Positions 24,308 through 32,022 of a stretch of DNA of 57,052 bases are shown piece after piece. The position numbers and the translations under genes were made by a program. The DNA comes from Acidimicrobiaceae bacterium (GTDB lineage: Bacteria > Actinomycetota > Acidimicrobiia > Acidimicrobiales > Aldehydirespiratoraceae). The stretch spans positions 68,470 to 125,521 of the forward strand of contig VXTM01000026.1 in the NCBI GenBank assembly GCA_009837445.1. The letters run 5' to 3'. How positions within the stretch are numbered: the stretch's first letter is position 1; each line of letters begins with the position of its first letter. The notes beneath the pieces were generated by a model. The model was not told the origin of the DNA and searched no databases. It saw only the letters and a program-made list of their open reading frames with translations.

Positions 24308-25335
24308 ACACGGGGTCGGCGCCCATCGACTGCGGCCGCGACCCGGTCGAGGCTGCGATGTGGCTGGCCCGGGCCTTCACTGCCGGCCGCCGATTGTGGG
24401 TGTGGGCGCCGGGAGCGCCCGACCATGCCCACCACGTGGCCGTCGAGTTCGTCCATCCCGTGGTGGCCGGCACCCGCCCGCTGGCCGCGGCGGTGGCCGC
24501 ATCCGCCGCCGACCGGACCGTCTCGACGGACGCCACCCTGGTCATCGGGCCCGACGGCGCTACCGCCGACCTGTTCATCTCCACCGATCAGAGCGACACC
24601 GCCATCGTCCGCAGCTACCACGTGCTGTGGGAACTGGTCCAGGTCGCCCTCGAGCATCCCGGGCTGATCGGCAGCTCAGCGGTGGCCGGCGGCGACTCCA
24701 CCGGGTTCCTGTACCCGTTCCTGGACGCGGCCGAGGCGGACGAGGCCGCGCTGCGCCGGTCGCTGCGGGCGTCGGCCGACGCCAAGACTCGGGAGTCCGA
24801 GGAGCTGTCCCGGCAGGCGGTGGAGTCCAACGGGGCCGCGCTGGCACAGGCCGCTACGGCCATCGGGCGGGCCGCCGGGTCCGGCGGCCGGGTGCTGACC
24901 ATGGGCAACGGGGGAAGCGCCACCGACGCCGCCCGGCTGGCCCGGCTGCTGCGAGCCCGGGGCATCCCGTCCGAGTCGCTCTCCGCCGACTACGCGGTGG
25001 CCACCGCGCTGGCCAACGACCTCGGCGCCGAGCGGATCTTCTCGCGCCAGCTCGACGCCTTCGCAGCGCCCGGCGACGTGCTCGTCGGCTGCAGCACCAG
25101 CGGCGCCTCCCGGAACCTGCTGGCCGCCTTCGACCAGGCTTCGGCAATAGGACTGGCCACGGTGGGTCTCAGCGGCTACGGCGGCGGGTCGTTCACGGAT
25201 CACCCGAGCGTGAACCACAAGCTCGTCGTACAGTCCATGTCGGTGCATCGCATCCAGGAGGCCCAGGCCGCGCTCATGAGCGCACTGTGCGAACGGGTCG
25301 CCGGCGCGCTCGCGGCCACCAGCCAGACGTCGTGA
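24304..25335 (+). CDS. Tandem SIS-domain protein of the hyp operon
   Basis: A 343-aa protein. The C-terminal half is a GmhA-like SIS domain: GRVLTMGNGGSATDAARLARLL and VLVGCSTSGASRNLLAAFDQASAIGLATVGLSG hold the phosphosugar-binding S/T-rich loops. The N-terminal ~170 residues (EAAMWLARAFTAGRRLWVW ... ATLVIGPDGATADLFISTDQSD) look like a degenerate second SIS fold. SIS proteins bind or isomerise sugar phosphates. Its tight coupling to hypC (ATGA) suggests a hydrogenase role; binding of carbamoyl-phosphate-like or other ligands is speculation. Confidence 0.75.
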   Translation: MNTGSAPIDCGRDPVEAAMWLARAFTAGRRLWVWAPGAPDHAHHVAVEFVHPVVAGTRPLAAAVAASAADRTVSTDATLVIGPDGATADLFISTDQSDTAIVRSYHVLWELVQVALEHPGLIGSSAVAGGDSTGFLYPFLDAAEADEAALRRSLRASADAKTRESEELSRQAVESNGAALAQAATAIGRAAGSGGRVLTMGNGGSATDAARLARLLRARGIPSESLSADYAVATALANDLGAERIFSRQLDAFAAPGDVLVGCSTSGASRNLLAAFDQASAIGLATVGLSGYGGGSFTDHPSVNHKLVVQSMSVHRIQEAQAALMSALCERVAGALAATSQTS

Positions 25336-25435
25336 ATTCCGCGCTTGTTCGCTTCGCTCACGGGCCGCTCGGGCCACGGCCTCGCCCGTATGGGAGGATT
25401 TGTTCACCAATTCGCTCGGCCTCTGAGGCTGCCCC

Positions 25436-26566
25436 GTGAAGTACGTCGACGAGTTCCGCGACCCCGAGGCAGCCCGCCGTCTGCTGGCCGACATCGCCGA
25501 CGCGGCCGCCGACCAACCGCACCGGAAGTTCATGGAGGTCTGCGGGGGTCACACCCACGCCATCTACCGGCACGGCATCGAGGCCCTGCTCCCCGACAGC
25601 ATCGAGCTCATCCACGGGCCGGGGTGCCCGGTGTGCGTCATCCCGATGGGCCGTGTCGACGACGCCGTCGCGGTCGCCTGCGCCGACGGCGTGACCATGT
25701 GCTGCTTCGGGGACATGATGCGGGTGCCGGGCGGGGAGTCGACCCTGCTGGAGGCCAAGGCCGGCGGCGCCGATGTCCGCGTCGTGTACTCGCCGCTGGA
25801 CGCGCTCGCGCTCGCGGAGCGCAACCCCGACCGCCAGGTCGTGTTCCTCGCCGTCGGCTTCGAGACCACCGCGCCCTCGACCGCGGTCACGCTCCTGCAG
25901 GCCCGCGAGCGCAACGTCGACAACTTCAGCGTGTTCTGCAACCACGTCACCATCGTCCCCCCGCTGAAGGCCATCCTCGACTCGCCCGGGCTCGACCTCG
26001 ACGGCTTCCTGGGGCCCGGTCACGTATCCACCGTGATCGGCACCCACCCGTACCGGTTCGTCCCGGCGCAGTACGGACGGCCCCTGGTCACCGCTGGCTT
26101 CGAGCCGGTGGACATCCTCCAGGCGGTGCTGATGCTGCTGCACCAGCTAGCCGAGGGACGCTGCGAGGTGGAGAACCAGTACCGGCGGGTCGTGTCCGGT
26201 GCCGGCAACAGCAGGGCGCTGGAGCTGCTGCGAGAGGTCTTCGTGGTGAGGCCGCACTTCGAGTGGCGGGGCCTTGGGTTCATCGCCCAGAGCGCTCTGG
26301 CCATCGCGCCCGAATTCGCGCCGTGGGACGCCGAGCTGCGCTACGACGTGCCCGGTGTGCGGGTGGCGGACCCGAAGGCCTGCCAGTGCGGCGAGGTGCT
26401 CAAGGGAGCGCTGCGGCCGTGGGAGTGCAAGGTCTTCGGAACGGCCTGCACCCCCGAGACGCCGATCGGCACCTGCATGGTGTCGTCGGAGGGCGCCTGT
26501 GCCGCCTACTACAACTACGGGCGGTACTCGAGCCGGTCGCGCATCCCGGTCCACGCATCGACCTGA
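25436..26566 (+). CDS. hypD: Hydrogenase maturation protein HypD
   Basis: A 376-aa [4Fe-4S] scaffold on which the Fe(CN)2CO group is assembled with HypC. Landmarks: KFMEVCGGHTHAIYRHG near residue 30, the IHGPGCPVCV active-site motif near residue 60, GFETTAPSTA, and the C-terminal cluster cysteines CQCGEVLKG, WECKVFGTACTPETPIGTCMVSSEGACAAYY. All the usual cysteines are present. GTG 25436 is preceded by GAGG; a 100-bp gap separates it from the SIS gene, the largest break in the operon. Shares a base with hypE (TGATG). Confidence 0.95.
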   Translation: MKYVDEFRDPEAARRLLADIADAAADQPHRKFMEVCGGHTHAIYRHGIEALLPDSIELIHGPGCPVCVIPMGRVDDAVAVACADGVTMCCFGDMMRVPGGESTLLEAKAGGADVRVVYSPLDALALAERNPDRQVVFLAVGFETTAPSTAVTLLQARERNVDNFSVFCNHVTIVPPLKAILDSPGLDLDGFLGPGHVSTVIGTHPYRFVPAQYGRPLVTAGFEPVDILQAVLMLLHQLAEGRCEVENQYRRVVSGAGNSRALELLREVFVVRPHFEWRGLGFIAQSALAIAPEFAPWDAELRYDVPGVRVADPKACQCGEVLKGALRPWECKVFGTACTPETPIGTCMVSSEGACAAYYNYGRYSSRSRIPVHAST

Positions 26567-27657
26567 TGCCGTCCGAGGACGACTTCGAGGCACGAGAGGC
26601 GGTTCTGGCCCGGGTCGAGTCGTGGCGGCGGCGCGCCCCCAGGCTCACCGACGACACCATCACCATGGCCCACGGGGCCGGTGGCAGGGCCAGCCAGTCG
26701 CTGATCGAGGCCGTCATCCGCCCGGCCTTCTCCAACCCGGCGCTCGACCGGCTCGAGGACGGCGCCGTGCTCGAGGCCGGAGAGGGCAGGCGCCTGGCCG
26801 TGACCACCGACGCCTTCGTGGTCACACCCCGCCGCTTCAACGGAGGCTCCATCGGCGACCTGGCCGTGAACGGCACCGTCAACGATCTGGCCGCCATGGG
26901 GGCCGAGCCCGCGGCGCTCACCGTCTCGCTGGTGCTGGAGGAGGGGCTGGCGGTCGAGGAGCTGCGAGCCATCGTGGACGATGTGGCCCGGGCGGCCGCA
27001 TCCGCCGGCGTCGACATCGTCACCGGCGACACCAAGGTGGTCGAGCGGGGCGCGGCCGACGGCTGCTACATCACCACCACCGGGATCGGGTTCGTGAGAA
27101 CGGGTGCGCAACTGGACGCCGCGGCGGTGCGGCCCACGGACGCGCTGGTGCTCTCCGGCACGATCGGCGACCACGGCGTGGCCGTGATGGTGGCCCGCGG
27201 CGACCTGGCCCTGGCCGCCGACGTGGCGTCGGACACTGCGCCGCTGCATCAGCTGGTAGCGGCCCTGCTGGACGCGGTGCCGGCCACCCGGTGGCTGCGG
27301 GACCCGACCCGCGGCGGGGTGGCCTCCATCTGCAACGAACTGGCGGCCGCATCCGGGCTGGGGGTGGAGTTGGACGAGCGGGCCTTGCCGGTGCGGGGCG
27401 CGGTGGCCGGGGCGTGCGAGCTGCTGGGCCTCGACCCGCTGTACATCGCCAACGAGGGCAAGATGCTGGCGGTGGTTCCCGCCGCCGACGCCGAGACCGC
27501 GGTGGAGGCCATGCGGAGCTGCGAGGCCGGCGCCGACGCCTGCGTGGTGGGCAACGTCACCGACGAGCACCCGGGCCTGGTGCTGGTGCGAACCGGCTTC
27601 GGAGGAACGAGGATCGTCGACATGCTGGTCGGCGACCCCCTGCCCCGGATTTGCTGA
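26566..27657 (+). CDS. hypE: Hydrogenase maturation protein HypE
   Basis: A 363-aa PurM/AIR-synthase-like ATPase that dehydrates the carbamoyl group on its C-terminal cysteine to make the cyanide ligands. ITMAHGAGGRASQSLIEAVI is the N-terminal signature, VTTDAFVVTPRRFNGGSIGDLAVNGTVNDLAAMGA the substrate and ATP region, and the protein ends exactly in P-R-I-C, the modified Cys363. Start ATG 26566 overlaps the hypD stop. An N-terminal ~30-residue extension rich in Glu and Arg precedes the conserved part. Confidence 0.95.
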   Translation: MPSEDDFEAREAVLARVESWRRRAPRLTDDTITMAHGAGGRASQSLIEAVIRPAFSNPALDRLEDGAVLEAGEGRRLAVTTDAFVVTPRRFNGGSIGDLAVNGTVNDLAAMGAEPAALTVSLVLEEGLAVEELRAIVDDVARAAASAGVDIVTGDTKVVERGAADGCYITTTGIGFVRTGAQLDAAAVRPTDALVLSGTIGDHGVAVMVARGDLALAADVASDTAPLHQLVAALLDAVPATRWLRDPTRGGVASICNELAAASGLGVELDERALPVRGAVAGACELLGLDPLYIANEGKMLAVVPAADAETAVEAMRSCEAGADACVVGNVTDEHPGLVLVRTGFGGTRIVDMLVGDPLPRIC

Positions 27658-27727
27658 TGGCGCGGCGGACCGCGGCAGATTGTTGCCCATGAGCCGGGCC
27701 GTGATCTCTGCTGGGGAAGGCCCATGA
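27657..27727 (+). other. Relay of two overlapping mini-ORFs linking hypE to the transporter
   Basis: The hypE stop shares a base with ATG 27657, which opens MARRTAADCCP and stops at 27690-27692. That stop overlaps ATG 27689 (ATGA), which opens MSRAVISAGEGP and stops at 27725-27727, overlapping the transporter ATG 27724 (ATGA). The second and third starts sit in near-identical cccatgagccgggccg segments 35 bases apart, so duplication probably made the chain. It may carry ribosomes from hypE to the transporter. Confidence 0.5.
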
Positions 27728-28758
27728 GCCGGGCCGGGATTATCCGCTGCCTGCTGGCCGCGGTGCTGTTCGGCGCGTCGGCGCCGGCCGCGTCGGAGTT
27801 GGCCGGCGAAATGTCCTCGCTGGTATTGGCCGGCCTTCTCTACCTGGGCGCGGGGATCGCGGTGGTGCCGTCGGTCGTCCGCTCGCCCCCGTCGGCGGTG
27901 GCGCTGCGGCGCGACTGGCGTCCCGCGCTGGCGGCGGTCGTCGCCGGTGGCGCCATCGGGCCGGCGCTGCTGGTGGCCGGCCTGGCCCGTACCCCGGCTG
28001 CGACCGCATCGATCCTGCTCAACCTGGAGCTAGCCGCCACCGTCCTGCTGGCCGCCGTCATCTTCCGCGAGCATCTCGGGGGGCGTGTGCTGGCCGGCGC
28101 CGCGCTGGTCACCGTGGCCGGGGTGGTCCTGTCCTGGGAACCGGGCGCGCAGATCGACATCGGTGCGCTGTTGATCGCGGCGGGTTGCCTGGCGTGGGGA
28201 GTCGACAACGGCGTAACCGCCAGGATCGACCAGCTCAGCCCCGAGCAGGTGGTGCTGCTGAAGGGGTTCGTGGCCGGGCTGGCCAACCTGGCACTGGGTC
28301 TGGCCTTCGCTGAGGGCATCACCGGCATCACTGCTGGCCGGGTCGTGGCAGCGTTGCTCATCGGCATGGCCGGCTACGGCGCGTCGATCGTTTTCTGGGT
28401 CAAAGGCGCCCGGGACCTGGGCGCGGCCCGGGGCCAGGTGATCTTCGCGGCCGCGCCATTCATCGGGGCCATCATCGCGTGGTCGGTACTGGGGGAGTCC
28501 GTCACCGTTGCGCAGTTGATCGCGGTCGTGATCGCCGCGGCCGGCGTGGGGGTGTCATTGGAGTCGGCCCACGATCACCGACACGCCCACGAGGCCATGG
28601 AGCACGAGCACGAGCACAGCCACGACGACGGCCATCACGACCACACCCACGACGAGCCCGTAGAGGGCCGTCACACCCACGTCCACCAGCACAGGCCCGG
28701 GGTGCACAGCCATCCGCACGTCCCCGACCTCCATCACCGCCACCGCCACGACGACTGA
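27724..28758 (+). CDS. EamA-family transporter with histidine-rich C-terminal tail
   Basis: A 344-aa membrane protein with two EamA repeats (about ten helices, residues 5-280) followed by ~60 residues extremely rich in His and Asp/Glu (HDHRHAHEAMEHEHEHSHDD, then DGHHDHTHDE ... HRHRHDD). Such tails bind Ni2+, Zn2+ or Co2+. Last gene of the hyp operon, so nickel import, export or storage is the natural guess; EamA proteins with similar tails occur near hydrogenase genes. The first EamA repeat has no His. Convergent with the CooC gene at 28779. Confidence 0.82.
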   Translation: MSRAGIIRCLLAAVLFGASAPAASELAGEMSSLVLAGLLYLGAGIAVVPSVVRSPPSAVALRRDWRPALAAVVAGGAIGPALLVAGLARTPAATASILLNLELAATVLLAAVIFREHLGGRVLAGAALVTVAGVVLSWEPGAQIDIGALLIAAGCLAWGVDNGVTARIDQLSPEQVVLLKGFVAGLANLALGLAFAEGITGITAGRVVAALLIGMAGYGASIVFWVKGARDLGAARGQVIFAAAPFIGAIIAWSVLGESVTVAQLIAVVIAAAGVGVSLESAHDHRHAHEAMEHEHEHSHDDGHHDHTHDEPVEGRHTHVHQHRPGVHSHPHVPDLHHRHRHDD

Positions 28759-28778
28759 ACGTCGCTCTAGAGGTGCAG

Positions 28779-29543
28779 CTATTGAGGCGCTGGGACGCTG
28801 GCGGTCTCCAGGAGCCGGTCGGTCAGCGACTCGACGGCGGTCCACACGCTATCGGCGTCGCCGGGAGCCAGCGGGGTGCCCAAGCGGTCGGCCTCAACCA
28901 CGTCGGCGCTGAGCGGGACCACCACATCGAGCGGCACCTCGTTGTCGGCGCACAGCCGGGCCAGCAGGTCCCGGTGGTCGCTGCCGACCTTGTTGCCCAC
29001 GCCGATCCACGCTCCGATGCCCAGCTCGCGGGCCAGGGCGATCGTCCGGCGGGCGGTGATGACCGCCTTGAGGCTGGGCTCCATGACCAGCACCAGCACA
29101 TCGGCATGGGCCAGTGTCCCCCCGGAACGGCTGAGGTGCTCGATGCCGGCCTCCATGTCGACGATGGTGTCGTCGGTCTCGGTGTCGAGAGCCTCCCCGA
29201 GCAGGCTCCTCACCGTGGCGTGGCCACCGCAGGTGCATCCCGCGGCGGCCTCGGTGACTCTCAGTGCCGACATCACCGCCACCCCGGACGGGGTCTTGGC
29301 CGCGTAGTCGGCCATCAGCTCGGCGACAGTCAGATCGCCCCGGGAGCCGACGACGATCGATCGAGGGACCGTCGGCAGAGCCTCGGTCTGGACAGGGTCG
29401 AGTCCCAGCGACAGTCCCAGGTTCGGGTTGGAGTCGGTGTCCACCGCCAGCACCCGGCGACCGCGGTCCGCCAGCGACCGGGCCAGCAGCGCGCTGAGCG
29501 TGGTCTTGCCCACGCCGCCCTTGCCCACGACCCCGATCTTCAT
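28779..29543 (-). CDS. CooC-like nickel-handling ATPase 2
   Basis: A 254-aa paralogue of the other CooC-type proteins here: MKIGVVGKGGVGKTTLSALLA (Walker A), VLAVDTDSNPNLGLSLG (switch I), TIVDMEAGIEHLSR (switch II). The nickel motif is C103-T-C105 in AAGCTCGGHATVRSLLGEAL. It follows hypF on the minus strand after a 38-bp gap and is probably co-transcribed with it. It is the closest guide for aligning the UGA-containing gene at 38623, whose UGAs match C103 and C105. Confidence 0.87.
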   Translation of the reverse strand: MKIGVVGKGGVGKTTLSALLARSLADRGRRVLAVDTDSNPNLGLSLGLDPVQTEALPTVPRSIVVGSRGDLTVAELMADYAAKTPSGVAVMSALRVTEAAAGCTCGGHATVRSLLGEALDTETDDTIVDMEAGIEHLSRSGGTLAHADVLVLVMEPSLKAVITARRTIALARELGIGAWIGVGNKVGSDHRDLLARLCADNEVPLDVVVPLSADVVEADRLGTPLAPGDADSVWTAVESLTDRLLETASVPAPQ

Positions 29544-29581
29544 CGTCTCAGCGCTCCATCGTCCGGTCCGATTGGGGAACG

Positions 29582-31843
29582 CTAGCCGCGGTTGGTCAGA
29601 GTGGCCCGGCCTATGGCTGCTTGGCCAAGGGCGATCCCCCCGTCGTTGGGCGGGACCTGCCGGTGGTGGAGGACCTCGAAACCCGCCTTCTCGAGGTCAG
29701 GCACCAGCAACTCAACCAACCGGCGGTTCTGGAACACGCCACCCGACAGGGCCACCGCTGACAGCCCGGTCGACTCACGGGCCTGACGGCTCGCGGCCAC
29801 GGCCGCGTCGGCGACCCACCGGTGGAACGCCGCCGCGATCAGCGCCGGCGACTGCCCGGCCAGCAGGTCCGAGATGACGGCACCGATCAGCGGCGAGAAC
29901 TCGATCACGGCCGGCGTGCCTTCGCTGATCTCGACGGGGTAGCGCCTGACTTCGGGGCCCGCGGCCTGCTCAAACCGGATGGCGGCCTGACCCTCGTACG
30001 TAACCGACTCGACCAGGCCGCATAGGGCTGCCATCGAGTCGAACAAGCGGCCCACTGAGGTGGTGAGGATCGACCGGCCCGGACGGCACTGGTCCAGCAC
30101 ACGCTCCGCCTCCTCTTGGTGGCCGGCGAGAGAACCGATCGCGGGCACGTCTGGGCCGGTCTTCTCGAACAGGTGGGCCAGCGCCATGCGCCAGGGCTGG
30201 CGGACCGCGGCGGTTCCGCCGGGCATGGGCACCGCGCGGAGGTGGGCGAAGCGCTCGTAGCCGTTCGCGTCGCCCACCAGGATCTCGCCGCCCCACAGGG
30301 TGCCGTCGATGCCCCAGCCCATCCCGTCGAACATCACGCCGATGGCCGGGCCGCGATGGCCCGTGTCGGTCAGGCAGGACGCCAGGTGGGCATGGTGGTG
30401 CTGCACCCCCAGGCGGGGAGCGAGGTCGCTGCTGGCCGCGAACTTGGTGGACAGGTACTCGGGGTGCAGGTCGTGCACCAGCAGCTCCGGTGCGGCCCGG
30501 GTCAGCTCCAGCAGGTCGGCCACCGCAGCCTCGAAGGCGGCCAGCGCGGCCGGATGCTCGAGATCGCCGAGGTGCACCGACATGTGGGCGTCGGCACCGA
30601 GGGCCAGACAGACCGTGCTCTTGAGTTCCGCGCCCACGGCCAGCACGGACGGGCCGTCGCGGTCCAGCCGCACGGCGCCGGGGGCGTAGCCCCGGGCACG
30701 GCGCAGCAACTGGAAGTCCCCCGCTATGACGTGGCCCACGGAGTCATCGGCCCGGCGCTCGATCACCCGGTCGTGGCCGAGCACCGCGTCGGCGATGACG
30801 CCCAGCTCGGTCCCAACCTGGGCGTCGTCGATGACGATGGGCTCGTCGGAGCGGTTGCCGCTGGTGCACACCAGGGCCACACCGGCCGCATCGGCCAGCA
30901 GGGCATGTAACGGCGTGGCGGGGAGCATCACCCCCAGCAGGCGGGTGTCGGGGGCCACCTCGGGCGCGACCGGCGCCGACTCCCGCCGCGGCGCGAGCAC
31001 GATGGGCGCCTCGGGCCCGGTCAGGGCTCGCACCGCCAGGTCGTCGAGGTCGATTAGCTCCCCGGCCGCGTCGACCGAGGCGACCAGCAGCGCGAACGGC
31101 TTCTCCTCCCGGTGCTTGCGCCGTCTCAGCCGGGTCACCGCTGCGCTGTCGTCGGCCCGGCACGCCAGTTGGTAGCCGCCGACACCCTTGACGGCGACGA
31201 TGTTGCCGGCCTGGAGCAGGGCGATAGTCCCTTCGACAGGATCGAGGTAGATAGGTTCCCCAGTCATCGACCGCAACGACAGCGCCGGTCCGCAACTGGG
31301 GCAGCACACCGCCTGGGCATGGTGACGCCGATCGGTCGGATCCTGGTACTCGGTCTCGCAGGCCTCGCACAGTTCGAAGGCCGCCATCGAGGTGCGCTCG
31401 CGGTCGTAGGGCAGGCTCCGCACGACCGTGTAGCGGGGCCCGCAGTCGGTGCAGCAGGTGAACGCGTACCGGTAGCGGCGCCCATCGGGATCCGCTATCT
31501 CGGCGAGACACGAAGAACAGGCGGCGACATCGGGGGGAACGGTGCCGGCGACCGTGCCGGAGCCGGACGCGCTGACCGCGATCGAGAACTCCCGCTCTCC
31601 CTCCACCGGCGGCACGTCCGCAGAGCGAACCAAGTCCACCCGGGCGAGAGGAGGGGCCTCGGCGGCAACCCGCGCCTCAAACTCGTCGAGGTCGGCTCGG
31701 TGCCCCTGGACCTCACACCACACGCCCTCGTCGTCGTTGCCCGCGGCGCCCGTGAGCGACAGGCTCCGGGCCAGCCGGTGCAGGTGGGGCCGGAATCCCA
31801 CGCCCTGGACGGTGCCCGCGATGCGCAAGCGGCGGCGCCCCAT
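29582..31843 (-). CDS. hypF: Carbamoyltransferase HypF
   Basis: A 753-aa multidomain enzyme that makes the carbamoyl group for HypE from carbamoyl phosphate. Order: acylphosphatase domain (RLRIAGTVQGVGFRPHLHRLA, residues 4-90), two C-x2-C-x18-C-x2-C zinc fingers (ACSSCLAEIADPDG ... CCTDCGPRY; CEACETEYQD ... CCPSCGPAL), a YrdC-like adenylation domain (VAVKGVGGYQLACRADD), and the Kae1-like C-terminal domain with the HHHAHLASCL metal site. Full length and intact. Its start faces the palindrome at 31908. Confidence 0.95.
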   Translation of the reverse strand: MGRRRLRIAGTVQGVGFRPHLHRLARSLSLTGAAGNDDEGVWCEVQGHRADLDEFEARVAAEAPPLARVDLVRSADVPPVEGEREFSIAVSASGSGTVAGTVPPDVAACSSCLAEIADPDGRRYRYAFTCCTDCGPRYTVVRSLPYDRERTSMAAFELCEACETEYQDPTDRRHHAQAVCCPSCGPALSLRSMTGEPIYLDPVEGTIALLQAGNIVAVKGVGGYQLACRADDSAAVTRLRRRKHREEKPFALLVASVDAAGELIDLDDLAVRALTGPEAPIVLAPRRESAPVAPEVAPDTRLLGVMLPATPLHALLADAAGVALVCTSGNRSDEPIVIDDAQVGTELGVIADAVLGHDRVIERRADDSVGHVIAGDFQLLRRARGYAPGAVRLDRDGPSVLAVGAELKSTVCLALGADAHMSVHLGDLEHPAALAAFEAAVADLLELTRAAPELLVHDLHPEYLSTKFAASSDLAPRLGVQHHHAHLASCLTDTGHRGPAIGVMFDGMGWGIDGTLWGGEILVGDANGYERFAHLRAVPMPGGTAAVRQPWRMALAHLFEKTGPDVPAIGSLAGHQEEAERVLDQCRPGRSILTTSVGRLFDSMAALCGLVESVTYEGQAAIRFEQAAGPEVRRYPVEISEGTPAVIEFSPLIGAVISDLLAGQSPALIAAAFHRWVADAAVAASRQARESTGLSAVALSGGVFQNRRLVELLVPDLEKAGFEVLHHRQVPPNDGGIALGQAAIGRATLTNRG

Positions 31844-31907
31844 CAGACCGACGCTACCGGCGCCGCAGGCACGCCCTCCGGTGCCCTCCTTCGTGGCCTT
31901 ACCTTTA

Positions 31908-31928
31908 CTAGATGTAGATTACAGATAG
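31908..31928. promoter_or_regulatory. Shared 21-bp palindrome, copy 2 (hypF / nickel transporter promoter)
   Basis: Arms ctagatgta and tacagatag flank gat; seven of nine positions pair, and the two mismatched positions are the same ones as in copy 1. It lies 65 bases from the hypF start and 95 from the ATG of the binding protein at 32023, in an AT-rich stretch that could hold both promoters. Confidence 0.65.
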
Positions 31929-32022
31929 TGGAAAATATCGGCTGGCAGGGTATCTGTATCTCCGTCACATTTGTCTTCGAGCTGCCTTTGGGCAGGTCAA
32001 TGCGCTCCTGAAAGGACCAAGA

